In this document: piece after piece, positions 24,441 through 32,082 of the stretch | Layout: each line of letters begins with the position of its first letter | Position numbering within the stretch: the first letter of the stretch is position 1 | Source: an uncultured Flavobacteriaceae bacterium | Lineage (GTDB): Bacteria; Bacteroidota; Bacteroidia; Flavobacteriales; Flavobacteriaceae | Assembly (NCBI GenBank): GCA_937923515.1 | Contig: CALDUF010000060.1 | Span: 1-53,622, forward strand | Direction of reading: 5' to 3' | DNA: 53,622 nucleotides | The notes under the pieces: model-generated | Told to the model about the DNA's origin: nothing | Database searches by the model: none | Seen by the model: the letters and a program-made list of their open reading frames with translations, nothing else | Translations under genes and position numbers: made by a program

Positions 24441-25505
24441 TTAAACCTCATAACGCCATCCAAAAGGATCCTCTGCTTTATTGGTTTGTATATCTGTTAT
24501 TCTTTTTTTCAAGTAATCAGCATAAGGTTTATCTAATTTAGGTAAATCGTAATCTAAACCCTTATAACCAAAACCAGAAATAGGCGAAATTACAGCAGCT
24601 GTACCAGCACCAAACATTTCTTTTAAGCTACCATCTTTGGCAGCATTAACAACTTCAGTAACCGTAAGTTTTCTAACTTCAACAGCTATGTTTTCGCTTT
24701 CAGCTAATTGAATAATACTTTTTCGTGTAATACCATCTAGTATTCTATCGCTAGTTGGTCCTGTAATTAAAGTATCACCAATACGTACAAATATATTCAT
24801 TGCACCAGCCTCTTCAATATATTCGTGTTTATGGTCGTCTGTCCAAATCACCTGTTGGTAGCCTTTAGCTTTTGCAAGTTGTGTTGGGTAAAATTGGCCT
24901 GCGTAGTTTCCGCCAGCTTTAGCAAAACCAACACCGCCATTAGCCGAACGGGAATATTTTTCTTCAATTAGAACTTTAACCTCACCAGAAAAATAAGCAC
25001 CAGATGGTGCAGTACAAATAATAAACTTGTATTCATCGGCAGGAGACGCATGAAACCCTTGCCCCGAAGCAAATATAAACGGACGAATATATAACGAACT
25101 TCCAGCTTTTGTTGGAATCCAATCCTTATCCAATTTTAACAGGGCAACTAAACCTTCCATAAAATACGCTTCTGGTAATTCTGGAATCGCCATACGCTCA
25201 GCAGAAATATTTAAACGCTTGCAGTTATCTTCAGGTCTAAATAACCAGACATTTTCAGCTTCATCTTTATATGCTTTCATACCTTCAAAAATAGATTGTC
25301 CGTAGTGGAAAATCTTTGCTGATGGATCTAAAGTTAAGGGCGCATAAGGCATAATTTTAGGTGCATGCCATTTCCCATCTTTATAATCGCATACGAGCAT
25401 GTGGTCCGAAAAAACACTTCCAAACTTCAAATCGTCAAAATCTACATTATGTATCTTGCTGGATTTTGTTTTTATAATCTCAATGTTGTTGATTATAGCA
25501 CTCAT
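24441..25505 (-). CDS. ilvE: Branched-chain amino acid aminotransferase
   Basis: A 354-residue PLP enzyme of fold type IV that transfers the amino group between branched-chain amino acids and 2-oxoglutarate. FHYGQSIFEGMKAYK and the arginine in YIRPFIFASGQGFHASPA are family marks. The Schiff-base lysine lies in GFAKAGGNYAGQFYP, and EEAGAMNIFV follows. The C-terminal GDGSLKEMFGAGTAAVISPI-like stretch (here KDGSLKEMFGAG) binds the cofactor phosphate. Length matches the eukaryote-like, longer BCAT group common in Bacteroidota. It is monocistronic and works in both synthesis and degradation; the latter would feed isobutyryl-CoA to IcmF in this window. Confidence 0.96.
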   Translation of the reverse strand: MSAIINNIEIIKTKSSKIHNVDFDDLKFGSVFSDHMLVCDYKDGKWHAPKIMPYAPLTLDPSAKIFHYGQSIFEGMKAYKDEAENVWLFRPEDNCKRLNISAERMAIPELPEAYFMEGLVALLKLDKDWIPTKAGSSLYIRPFIFASGQGFHASPADEYKFIICTAPSGAYFSGEVKVLIEEKYSRSANGGVGFAKAGGNYAGQFYPTQLAKAKGYQQVIWTDDHKHEYIEEAGAMNIFVRIGDTLITGPTSDRILDGITRKSIIQLAESENIAVEVRKLTVTEVVNAAKDGSLKEMFGAGTAAVISPISGFGYKGLDYDLPKLDKPYADYLKKRITDIQTNKAEDPFGWRYEV

Positions 25506-25524
25506 ATCTTGTATATTTAGCCTA

Positions 25525-25532
25525 CAAATTTA
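25525..25532 (-). promoter_or_regulatory. Candidate minus-7 box for ilvE
   Basis: Minus-strand TAAATTTG fits TAnnTTTG, 19 bp upstream of the ilvE ATG. Confidence 0.4.
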
Positions 25533-25594
25533 TAAAATTCATTTTCAAAAAAGCGGTATATTTACATAAATGCATTAAAATTAAAATTTATAAA

Positions 25595-26056
25595 ATGATA
25601 AGATTTGTAATACTGTTGATAGTATGCGCATTAGTCACTAATTCATGCGAAAAAAAGCAAGCATCTTTTGGTAAAGAAATTATAGCCACAGATGCTGTAA
25701 TTGCCAAATCTATGGCAGCACATTACGAGACCATGCAAGAAGGCGACAGTATACATTCTAAACTAAAAGCAAAGGTGAACAAAGTGTGTCAAGCCAAAGG
25801 CTGTTGGATGACTTTAGATTTGGGCAATAATAAAGAAGTTATGGTAAAATTTAAAGACTACGGTTTTTTTGTACCAAAAGACATTGCAGGCAAAAATGTT
25901 ATAATAAATGGTAAAGCTTATGTAAAAGAAGTCTCGGTAGACGAGCAACGCCATTATGCAGAAGATGCAGGTAAATCTGCCCAAGACATCGCAGCAATAA
26001 CCAAGCCCAAGCGCACCTATTCGTTTGAGGCCGATGGTGTTTTAGTGGCACAGTAA
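25595..26056 (+). CDS. DUF4920 family lipoprotein
   Basis: A 153-residue lipoprotein: signal MIRFVILLIVCALVTNSCEK with the lipid-bearing Cys at about residue 18. The mature part has the DUF4920 core: VNKVCQAKGCWMTLDLGNNKEVMVKFKDYGFFVPKDIAGK, with the CxxxGCWM pair of cysteines, then an OB-fold-like end. The Cys pair suggests metal binding or redox activity, but nothing is established. Followed by a dispersed repeat. Confidence 0.85.
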   Translation: MIRFVILLIVCALVTNSCEKKQASFGKEIIATDAVIAKSMAAHYETMQEGDSIHSKLKAKVNKVCQAKGCWMTLDLGNNKEVMVKFKDYGFFVPKDIAGKNVIINGKAYVKEVSVDEQRHYAEDAGKSAQDIAAITKPKRTYSFEADGVLVAQ

Positions 26057-26070
26057 GTTTTTAGTAATTT

Positions 26071-26164
26071 TGGCGTTACTCCGTTTTAAGCGGTGTCGGG
26101 CTTTAACTACTCGCTCTCTGTGAGGAGCTTAAATCCCGCACGTGCCGGATTCAATCCCTAACGC
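26071..26164 (+). repeat. Dispersed repeat element, copy 2
   Basis: Same ordered blocks as the copy at 20192: GGCGTTAC (26072), GTCGGGCTTT (26095), CAATCCCTAACGC (26152). The middle folds as CGGGCTTTAA (26097) with TTAAATCCCG (26129), 8 of 10 paired, around an inner CTC/GAG stem. It lies between the DUF4920 and mnmD genes, ends 31 bp before the mnmD ATG, and may affect that gene's leader. Confidence 0.7.
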
Positions 26165-26194
26165 AAAAGAAACATTTTGCATTTATAGTATAAT

Positions 26195-26923
26195 ATGAAA
26201 CGTGAAATTATAATTACCGCCGATGGGTCTTCAACTATTCATATCCCAGAATGGAACGAACAATACCATTCCAAACACGGCGCCATACAAGAAGCATATC
26301 ACGTTTTTATAAAACATGGTTTACATCACCTTTGTCATCCTGAACTTGTTTCAAAATCTATAATAAAAAACCAATCTAATGTCACTTCTAACGCAGTCGA
26401 GAAGTCTCAAAGTATTTCCATTTTAGAAATAGGTTTTGGCACTGGTCTCAACGCGCTTATCACCTATTTAGAGGCCCAAAAACTTAACCTAAACATTGAC
26501 TATGTTGGTGTAGAAGGTTACCCTGTAGCATCGCATGAAATAGCACATCTCAATTATATTTCAGAATTAAAATCAGAAGCACACACAGCAGTATTTCAAA
26601 ATATGCACAATTCACCTTGGGAAATACCATGCGATTTAAACTCGTATTTTAAATTAACGAAACAACAAAAAATGTTTGATACAATTGATGATGTAGGCGT
26701 TTATAATCTTGTTTATTTTGATGCTTTTGGCGCCAGAGTACAACCCGATTTGTGGACAGAAACTATGTTTAAAAAAATGTACACCGGCCTAAAACCCAAA
26801 GGTGTTTTGGTAACCTATTCAGCCAAGGGCAGCGTGCGTCGCGCCATGCAATCCGTAGGCTTTACGGTAGAGCGCTTACCAGGACCTCCAGGGAAACGCG
26901 AAATGCTCCGTGCGGTTAAATAA
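26195..26923 (+). CDS. mnmD: tRNA (mnm5s2U34)-methyltransferase MnmD with an in-frame repeat insertion
   Basis: SAM-dependent methyltransferase that performs the last step of 5-methylaminomethyl-2-thiouridine synthesis at tRNA wobble U34. It corresponds to the stand-alone MnmC1 half. The start MKREIIITADGSSTIHIPEWNEQYHSKHGAIQEAYHVFI is the family's N-terminus. ILEIGFGTGLNALIT (near 77-91) is the SAM motif, and VYFDAFGARVQPDLWTETMF and the C-terminal VERLPGPPGKREMLRA are diagnostic. Between GLHH and ILEIG, where most family members have only a few residues, lie about 26 extra residues (C47 to S72, HPELVSKS... NAVEKS). They are translated from a dispersed palindromic repeat. The frame stays open, so the enzyme may tolerate the surface loop. 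No FAD domain is present. Confidence 0.92.
   Translation: MKREIIITADGSSTIHIPEWNEQYHSKHGAIQEAYHVFIKHGLHHLCHPELVSKSIIKNQSNVTSNAVEKSQSISILEIGFGTGLNALITYLEAQKLNLNIDYVGVEGYPVASHEIAHLNYISELKSEAHTAVFQNMHNSPWEIPCDLNSYFKLTKQQKMFDTIDDVGVYNLVYFDAFGARVQPDLWTETMFKKMYTGLKPKGVLVTYSAKGSVRRAMQSVGFTVERLPGPPGKREMLRAVK
26333..26408 (+). repeat. Dispersed palindromic repeat inserted in-frame in mnmD
   Basis: TGTCATCCTGAACTTGTTTC at 26333 and GTCACTTCTAACGCAGTCGA at 26381 followed by GAAGTCTC are the two half-elements of a repeat widespread in Bacteroidota. ACTTCT (26384) pairs with AGAAGT (26400). The first half's stem (ATCCTGAA with TTCAggAT) has decayed on its right arm. Its translation HPELVS is a known tell-tale of this element. 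Confidence 0.75.
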
Positions 26924-27063
26924 TTACGGGTTTTAATTTAAGTATCAAAAATTCATAAAAGGTAAACGGTTACACAGTAACTCTATTTGGCAATATTCTG
27001 TTAAACCTTACTTAAACTTTCGGTATAGCGTATCGCATTTTGTAATTTTATATAAAAAAGAAA

Positions 27064-27969
27064 ATGCGCGTTTTAATAACAGGAGCTACAGGATTGGTTG
27101 GACAGGAAATTGTAAAGCTTTGTCATTCAAAAAACATACTAGTCAATTACTTAACTACTCGAAAATCAAAAATTTCTAAAGACCATAACTATAAGGGGTT
27201 TTATTGGAATGTAGATACTAGAGAAATAGACACCAATTGTTTTACAGATGTAGATGCGATTATCCATTTAGCTGGTGCTTCTATTTCTAAACGGTGGACA
27301 GACAGTTATAAAAAAGAAATTATTAACAGCAGGGTAGAAAGCACCCAACTATTAATAGATACATTAAAAGGTGAGTCTCACAATATAAAACAAGTTGTAT
27401 CGGCTAGTGCTATTGGTATTTATCCAGATTCGCTAACCAATTATTACGATCAAACTCACAAAACAATTAGCGACTCCTTTCTTGGGAAAGTAGTACACGC
27501 CTGGGAAACTGCGGTAGATGGATTTTCAAAATTAGATATTAAAATATCTAAAGTTCGTATTGGGTTAGTATTATCAAATAAGGGTGGTGCACTAAAAGAA
27601 ATTGTAAAACCTATAAAATTTGGAGCAGGAGCTGCTTTTGGTAGTGGTGAGCAATGGCAATCTTGGATTCATATTGAAGATTTAGCACGAGTGTTTGTGT
27701 TTGTATTAGAGCATAATTTAGAAGGTGTTTACAATGGTGTGGCACCTAATCCAGTATCAAATACCGAACTGACCAAAACTGCAGCTAAGGTGCTTAAAAA
27801 ACCATTAATTCTCCCAAATATTCCAAAATTCGCAATGAAATTGGTATTAGGTGACATGCATATTATTTTATTTGAAAGCCAACGTGTAAGCTCTAAAACA
27901 CTTGAAGATAAAGGCTTTGTATTTGAGTATAATTGCTTAAAGCCAGCCTTAGAACATTTATTAGGATAA
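27064..27969 (+). CDS. TIGR01777 family NAD(P)-dependent epimerase
   Basis: A 301-residue extended SDR protein of the YfcH/SDR39U1 group. The nucleotide motif GATGLVGQEI is at residues 7-16. HLAGASISKRWTDSYKKEIINSRVEST is the family hallmark, and SASAIGIYPD and KVRIGLVLSNKGGALKEIV follow. QSWIHIEDLARVFVFVLE and YNGVAPNPVSNTELT also match. The YxxxK pair is not obvious, as is usual for this family, and the reaction is unknown. Monocistronic, closed by a terminator shared with yceI. Confidence 0.9.
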   Translation: MRVLITGATGLVGQEIVKLCHSKNILVNYLTTRKSKISKDHNYKGFYWNVDTREIDTNCFTDVDAIIHLAGASISKRWTDSYKKEIINSRVESTQLLIDTLKGESHNIKQVVSASAIGIYPDSLTNYYDQTHKTISDSFLGKVVHAWETAVDGFSKLDIKISKVRIGLVLSNKGGALKEIVKPIKFGAGAAFGSGEQWQSWIHIEDLARVFVFVLEHNLEGVYNGVAPNPVSNTELTKTAAKVLKKPLILPNIPKFAMKLVLGDMHIILFESQRVSSKTLEDKGFVFEYNCLKPALEHLLG

Positions 27970-28032
27970 TCTGCACTGCATGTACTGCTGGTTGCGTTTC
28001 AAGTATAATCTCTTGAAAACTTATAACATAAA

Positions 28033-28062
28033 AAAACCACCTCATTGTTTTGAGGTGGTTTT
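28033..28062. terminator. Bidirectional terminator between convergent genes
   Basis: Perfect 12-bp stem AAAACCACCTCA / TGAGGTGGTTTT with a 6-nt loop. It sits between the convergent epimerase and YceI genes and serves both. Confidence 0.88.
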
Positions 28063-28092
28063 ACAGTTATTTTGAGTTAGTCACTACTCGTG

Positions 28093-28749
28093 TTACGCTT
28101 TTTTAGCGGTTAAATTAACTTTTAACTCTATATCATCATTTATAAACTTATCGCCTAAGTTATCAAAAATCGATTTAGAACCATACTTTACGTTCCACTT
28201 CGTACGGTCTATTGTAAAAGTTTCACTAGTTAAAGTCATAGTATCTCCGTTTTGAGACACTGTTACAGGAAATGTAATATTGTTTTTTACATCCTTTAAA
28301 GTTAAGTTGCCAGATAGCATTGTTTTGCCTTCAGCCTCACTTATACCTGTAATTTCAAATGCAGCATTTTTATGATTTTCAACATCAAAAAAGTCCGGGC
28401 TAGTTAAATGCCCAACTAATTTACCGTTTCCTTCGTTATCTGCAGGAATATCTAATACCGTTATTGAACTCATATCAATTAAAAATGATCCACTTTCTAC
28501 AGCACCATTACTTACATTTACTACACCCGATTCTAATTTAATTGTACCATTGTGTGACCCCGTTGGCTTAAATCCTTTCCATTCAATAGATGAGGCTTCA
28601 GCATCAGTAACGTATTTTACAGCACTTGCTTCAGCCTGTGCAGCAGCTTCAGCGCTAGAAGTTTCAGCTTCTTTGGCCTTATCCTTACATCCTACTAGTG
28701 CAACAGCAAATGCACTTACAAATAGTATTGTTTTAAATTTTGTTTTCAT
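28093..28749 (-). CDS. YceI family lipoprotein
   Basis: A 218-residue protein with signal MKTKFKTILFVSAFAVALVGCKD (lipobox ALVGC) and an Ala/Glu-rich linker to about residue 42. The YceI lipocalin-like barrel follows: ASSIEWKGFKPTGSHNGTIKL, GSFLIDMSSITVLDI, KLVGHLTSPDFFDVENHKNAAFEIT, GNLTLKDVKNNITFPVTV, FTIDRTKWNVKYGSKS. YceI proteins bind long isoprenoid or amphiphilic lipids such as quinones. A lipid-anchored form facing the periplasm or surface is likely. Confidence 0.93.
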   Translation of the reverse strand: MKTKFKTILFVSAFAVALVGCKDKAKEAETSSAEAAAQAEASAVKYVTDAEASSIEWKGFKPTGSHNGTIKLESGVVNVSNGAVESGSFLIDMSSITVLDIPADNEGNGKLVGHLTSPDFFDVENHKNAAFEITGISEAEGKTMLSGNLTLKDVKNNITFPVTVSQNGDTMTLTSETFTIDRTKWNVKYGSKSIFDNLGDKFINDDIELKVNLTAKKA

Positions 28750-28870
28750 TGTTAATTATATTTTTAGTGTTTATCATGTAAAAATAACAAATTTGTTTTA
28801 CTGAATACGAATAAAGTTAAACAAAATTTTTATCGAAATTTTTAGTGACAATATGGCATTTTAACAATAA

Positions 28871-28886
28871 TGGCAGTACTTTTGCC
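28871..28886 (+). promoter_or_regulatory. Sigma-54-like promoter upstream of grpE-dnaJ
   Basis: TGGCAGTACTTTTGCC places GG and GC exactly 12 bp apart, as in the minus-24/minus-12 consensus TGGCAC-N5-TTGC. Expected transcription start is about 28897, giving a leader of about 23 nt to the grpE ATG. The same bases also contain TACTTTTG (28877-28884), which fits the housekeeping TAnnTTTG box, so sigma-54 use is a hypothesis. Confidence 0.5.
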
Positions 28887-28919
28887 AACCGAAATATAGC
28901 ACTATTAATTGTACAGAAA

Positions 28920-29483
28920 ATGAGCAAAAAAAATAAAGCAAAAGATATAGAAGATGCACAGGCTAACGGTTTAGAAAACGAGACTGTAGCAGTAGAAGAG
29001 CAACAAGAACAAGATGCTGCTGAAGAACTATCAGTTGAAGAAAAATTGAAAGAAGAACTTCAAAATGAAAAAGATAAGTTTTTAAGATTATTTGCTGAAT
29101 TTGAAAATTATAAAAAACGCACCTCTAGAGAGCGTGTAGAACTTTTTAAAACAGCTGGTAAAGAGGTAATGATTGAATTATTACCCGTACTTGACGATTT
29201 TGAGCGTGCCTTAACACATATTGAAGATGATAAAGAAGCCGAAGAACTAAGAAAAGGTGTGTTATTAATTTATCAAAAATTATTATCTACGTTAGAGAAA
29301 AAAGGATTGGCTGTGGTTGAAGTAACCCAAGGTGATACTTTTGATGCTGAAGTACATACTGCTATTACACAAATTCCTGCCCCAAATGATACACTTAAAG
29401 GTAAGGTTGTAGATGTTGTAGAAAAAGGATATAAACTGGGAGATACTATCATACGTTTTCCAAAAGTAGTTGTTGGTCAATAA
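28920..29483 (+). CDS. grpE: Nucleotide exchange factor GrpE
   Basis: A 187-residue DnaK co-chaperone that releases ADP from DnaK. I start at ATG 28920 (MSKKNKAKDIEDAQ); an upstream frame to 28845 would begin inside the promoter. The N-terminal 45 residues are acidic and disordered, then comes the long coiled-coil helix (EEKLKEELQNEKDKFLRLFAEFENYKKRTSRER). The C-terminal beta-wing has GDTFDAEVHTAITQIPAP and GYKLGDTIIRFPKVVVGQ. It lies 9 bp upstream of dnaJ in one transcript. dnaK is not in this window. Confidence 0.97.
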   Translation: MSKKNKAKDIEDAQANGLENETVAVEEQQEQDAAEELSVEEKLKEELQNEKDKFLRLFAEFENYKKRTSRERVELFKTAGKEVMIELLPVLDDFERALTHIEDDKEAEELRKGVLLIYQKLLSTLEKKGLAVVEVTQGDTFDAEVHTAITQIPAPNDTLKGKVVDVVEKGYKLGDTIIRFPKVVVGQ

Positions 29484-29492
29484 CAAAATATT

Positions 29493-30611
29493 ATGGCGAA
29501 GAGAGATTATTACGAAATTTTAGGAATTAGTAAAGGTGCTAGTGCCAGTGAAATTAAAAAGGCCTACAGAAAAAAGGCTATTGAGTTTCACCCAGATAAA
29601 AACCCTGACGATAAAACTGCTGAAGCTAAATTTAAAGAGGCTGCAGAAGCCTATGAGGTTTTAAGTGATGCAGATAAAAAAGCCCGATACGATCAGTTTG
29701 GGCATCAGGCTTTTGAAGGTGGCGGCGGCTTTGGCGGTGGTGGTATGAATATGGATGACATATTCAGTCAGTTTGGTGATATATTTGGTGGCGGCTTCGG
29801 TGGTGGCTTCTCTGGTTTTGGAGGTGGCGGTGGTGGCCAACGCCGTGTAAAAGGTAGCAATCTTCGTATTCGCGTAAAACTTACTTTAGAAGAAATTGCC
29901 AATGGCGTTGAGAAAAAAATAAAAGTAAAACGTAAAGTACAAGCACCCGGAACTACATATAGAACTTGTGCTACCTGCCAAGGCACAGGACAGGTTACTA
30001 GAATAACCAATACTATTTTAGGTAGAATGCAAACCTCTGCCCCTTGTAATACTTGTGGTGGTGCAGGACAAACTATAGATAAAAAACCTGCTGATGCAGA
30101 TGCACAAGGCTTAAAAATAGCAGAAGAAACAGTATCTATTAAAATACCTGCGGGTGTTGTGGATGGTATGCAGCTTAAAGTTTCTGGCAAAGGAAACGAA
30201 GCTCCTGGAAATGGTATTTCTGGAGATTTGTTAGTTGCTATTGAAGAAATAGACCATGCCAATTTGCAACGCGAAGGCGATAATTTACATTACGATTTGT
30301 ATGTAAGCTTCCCAGAAGCCGTATTGGGTACTTCTAAAGAAATTGATACTGTAACAGGTAAAGTGCGCATAAAAGTTGAAGCAGGTGTGCAATCTGGTAA
30401 AATTTTGCGCTTACGCGGAAAAGGTATTCCAAGTATAAATGGTTATGGTAAAGGCGATTTGTTAGTGCATGTTAATGTATGGACGCCAAAAACATTAAAC
30501 AAACAACAAAAACAGTTTTTTGAAGAGATGTTGGAAGATGACCATTTTTCCCCAAAACCTGAAAGCTCAGATAAATCGTTTTTTGAGAAGGTTAAGGATA
30601 TGTTTTCTTAA
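29493..30611 (+). CDS. dnaJ: Chaperone DnaJ with a reduced zinc-finger domain
   Basis: A 372-residue Hsp40 that delivers substrates to DnaK and stimulates its ATPase. The J domain (1-70) has the catalytic HPD at 33-35, followed by a Gly/Phe-rich linker to about 115. The Cys-rich region has only two CxxCxGxG motifs (CATCQGTG at about 158 and CNTCGGAG at about 185) instead of four. These match motifs II and III, the Zn-II site; motifs I and IV (Zn-I) are missing, replaced by APGTTYRT and [10 protein letters not shown]. Two C-terminal beta-sandwich domains follow with [21 protein letters not shown] recall the same reduction in other Flavobacteriaceae, so it is probably a lineage trait. Confidence 0.95.
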   Translation: MAKRDYYEILGISKGASASEIKKAYRKKAIEFHPDKNPDDKTAEAKFKEAAEAYEVLSDADKKARYDQFGHQAFEGGGGFGGGGMNMDDIFSQFGDIFGGGFGGGFSGFGGGGGGQRRVKGSNLRIRVKLTLEEIANGVEKKIKVKRKVQAPGTTYRTCATCQGTGQVTRITNTILGRMQTSAPCNTCGGAGQTIDKKPADADAQGLKIAEETVSIKIPAGVVDGMQLKVSGKGNEAPGNGISGDLLVAIEEIDHANLQREGDNLHYDLYVSFPEAVLGTSKEIDTVTGKVRIKVEAGVQSGKILRLRGKGIPSINGYGKGDLLVHVNVWTPKTLNKQQKQFFEEMLEDDHFSPKPESSDKSFFEKVKDMFS

Positions 30612-30756
30612 TGATGTTTTAATTTTAAAGTACGAAAAACACCTTCAATAGTAATGTTTTACCTAATAATTTTAAAAGTAGTGCTTTAAATAAATTATAA
30701 TAGCCTCAGTGTTTTATATCAATTATATGCACTTTTGAAAATAATATAACAAACTA

Positions 30757-30786
30757 AGAAATTCCGTAGTAAAACGGAATTTTTTA
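30757..30786 (+). terminator. Terminator of the grpE-dnaJ transcript
   Basis: AAATTCCGT pairs with ACGGAATTT around AGTAAA, followed by a T-run. Confidence 0.8.
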
Positions 30787-30814
30787 GGTTTTAGACGTAA
30801 CTTATCTTAATAGT

Positions 30815-30848
30815 TTTGCTAATAGTTAAGAAAAAAAAACTATATTTG
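30815..30848 (+). promoter_or_regulatory. Housekeeping-type promoter for a candidate small RNA
   Basis: Minus-33 TTTG at 30815-30818 and minus-7 TATATTTG at 30841-30848, 22 bp apart. It lies after the dnaJ terminator and about 300 bp before the next ORF. Confidence 0.45.
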
Positions 30849-30939
30849 ATTATCGCTAGCTTCTGCTAGTGATAATTTTTCTTTTTCATAGCAATTTTTT
30901 TCCCATCCTTAATTTTATTGAGGGTGGGTTTTGTTTTTT
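30849..30939 (+). ncRNA. Candidate small RNA of two hairpins
   Basis: Directly downstream of a TAnnTTTG box comes an 11-bp stem (30849-30859 with 30866-30876, one G-T pair). A U-rich single strand follows, then a second stem starting CCCATCC (30902-30908 with 30922-30928, extendable inward). It ends in a T-rich tail. This is the layout of a short terminated RNA. No family is recognised; it could alternatively be two tandem terminators. Confidence 0.35.
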
Positions 30940-31143
30940 ATTCAAATTCCTAATTTTAAAGCCACATTATAGCGCATAAAATTTGGTTGGTTGAACTAAA
31001 TTCGCCATAAGGCACAATCATAATTTTGGTACATAGTGTAATTTAAAACATGTCAATTCTTCCTCAAATATCTCCGGGTTTCTTCGTATTAAACTCGCAT
31101 ACATTTAATATCTTTACAATTCATTTTTAATTATAAAATGTGA

Positions 31144-32079
31144 ATGGATAATGTATTAGAAGTACGTGGCGCAAGTAAAAATTTCGGATCATTTACAGCA
31201 TTAAACAACGTATCTATCACCGTACCTAAGGGTAGTATTTATGGTTTGTTAGGGCCAAACGGCGCAGGAAAAACAACTTTAATTCGAATTATTAATCAAA
31301 TTACGTTGCCAGATTCTGGCTCAGTTATCCTCGATGGCGAACCCTTACAGGCATCACACATAAAAGATATTGGTTATTTGCCCGAAGAGCGCGGTTTATA
31401 CAAATCTATGAAAGTAGGCGAGCAGGCGCTATATTTGGCACAATTAAAAGGTTTACCAAAAACAGTAGCTAAAGAACGACTAAAATATTGGTTTGAGCGT
31501 TTAGAGATAGGCGACTGGTGGCATAAAAAAATACAAGAGCTCTCTAAAGGTATGGCGCAAAAAATACAGTTTGTAGTCACTGTTTTGCACGAACCTAAAT
31601 TATTAATTTTCGATGAGCCTTTTTCTGGCTTCGACCCCATAAATGCAAATTTAATTAAAGATGAAATTTTAAGATTAAGAGATAACGGGGCAACAGTAAT
31701 TTTTTCTACACACCGTATGGAATCTGTAGAAGAGCTGTGCGATGATATTGCATTGATACATAAATCTAATAAAATTTTAGACGGAAAAATACGAGATGTA
31801 AAGCGCGCCTATAAATCTAATACCTTTGAGGTTGGTATCAATTCAGTTAATAATTCTGCTTTAGAAAAAGAACTCTTGGACAAGTTTAAAACTACACCTG
31901 CGCATTTTAAAAGCTTAAACAATGACTTAAAGTTAAACATACAACTTAATGAAAATCAAAAACCTAATGATTTGTTGAGTTTCTTAACTTCAAAAGGTGA
32001 AGTATCACATTTTGTAGAGCTAATTCCAAGTGTAAACGATATCTTTATTCAAACAGTAACCGCTAATAACCTTCAGTAA
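31144..32079 (+). CDS. ABC transporter ATP-binding protein (Nat/DrrA type)
   Basis: A 311-residue ATPase: Walker A GPNGAGKTT at about residues 38-46, Q-loop near NQITLPDSG, signature LSKGMAQKIQF (a LSGGQ variant), Walker B LLIFDEPFSG and switch His in FSTHRMES. The C-terminal about 90 residues form the extension common in NatA-like exporters (ending VELIPSVNDIFIQTV). It pairs with the permease gene 3 bp downstream. The substrate is unknown; NatAB-type systems export Na+ or small molecules, but the assignment is only by architecture. It is the first gene of a co-directional cluster of six. Confidence 0.93.
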   Translation: MDNVLEVRGASKNFGSFTALNNVSITVPKGSIYGLLGPNGAGKTTLIRIINQITLPDSGSVILDGEPLQASHIKDIGYLPEERGLYKSMKVGEQALYLAQLKGLPKTVAKERLKYWFERLEIGDWWHKKIQELSKGMAQKIQFVVTVLHEPKLLIFDEPFSGFDPINANLIKDEILRLRDNGATVIFSTHRMESVEELCDDIALIHKSNKILDGKIRDVKRAYKSNTFEVGINSVNNSALEKELLDKFKTTPAHFKSLNNDLKLNIQLNENQKPNDLLSFLTSKGEVSHFVELIPSVNDIFIQTVTANNLQ

Positions 32080-32082
32080 CAC

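Larger units (their letters stand above)
30612..31143. other. Intergenic region after dnaJ with three hairpins
   Basis: Holds a dnaJ terminator (30757-30786), then a promoter-like pair and two further hairpins that look like a small RNA (30841-30939). About 200 bp follow in which I see nothing definite before the ABC gene. Confidence 0.5.

Noticed and set aside
28845-28919. Longer N-terminus for GrpE
   Set aside because: It would start upstream of the promoter motif and adds residues unlike the family; ATG 28920 gives a normal GrpE.
29768-30262. 164-codon antisense frame in dnaJ
   Set aside because: Its Pro-rich tail simply mirrors the Gly-rich linker of DnaJ; no family pattern.
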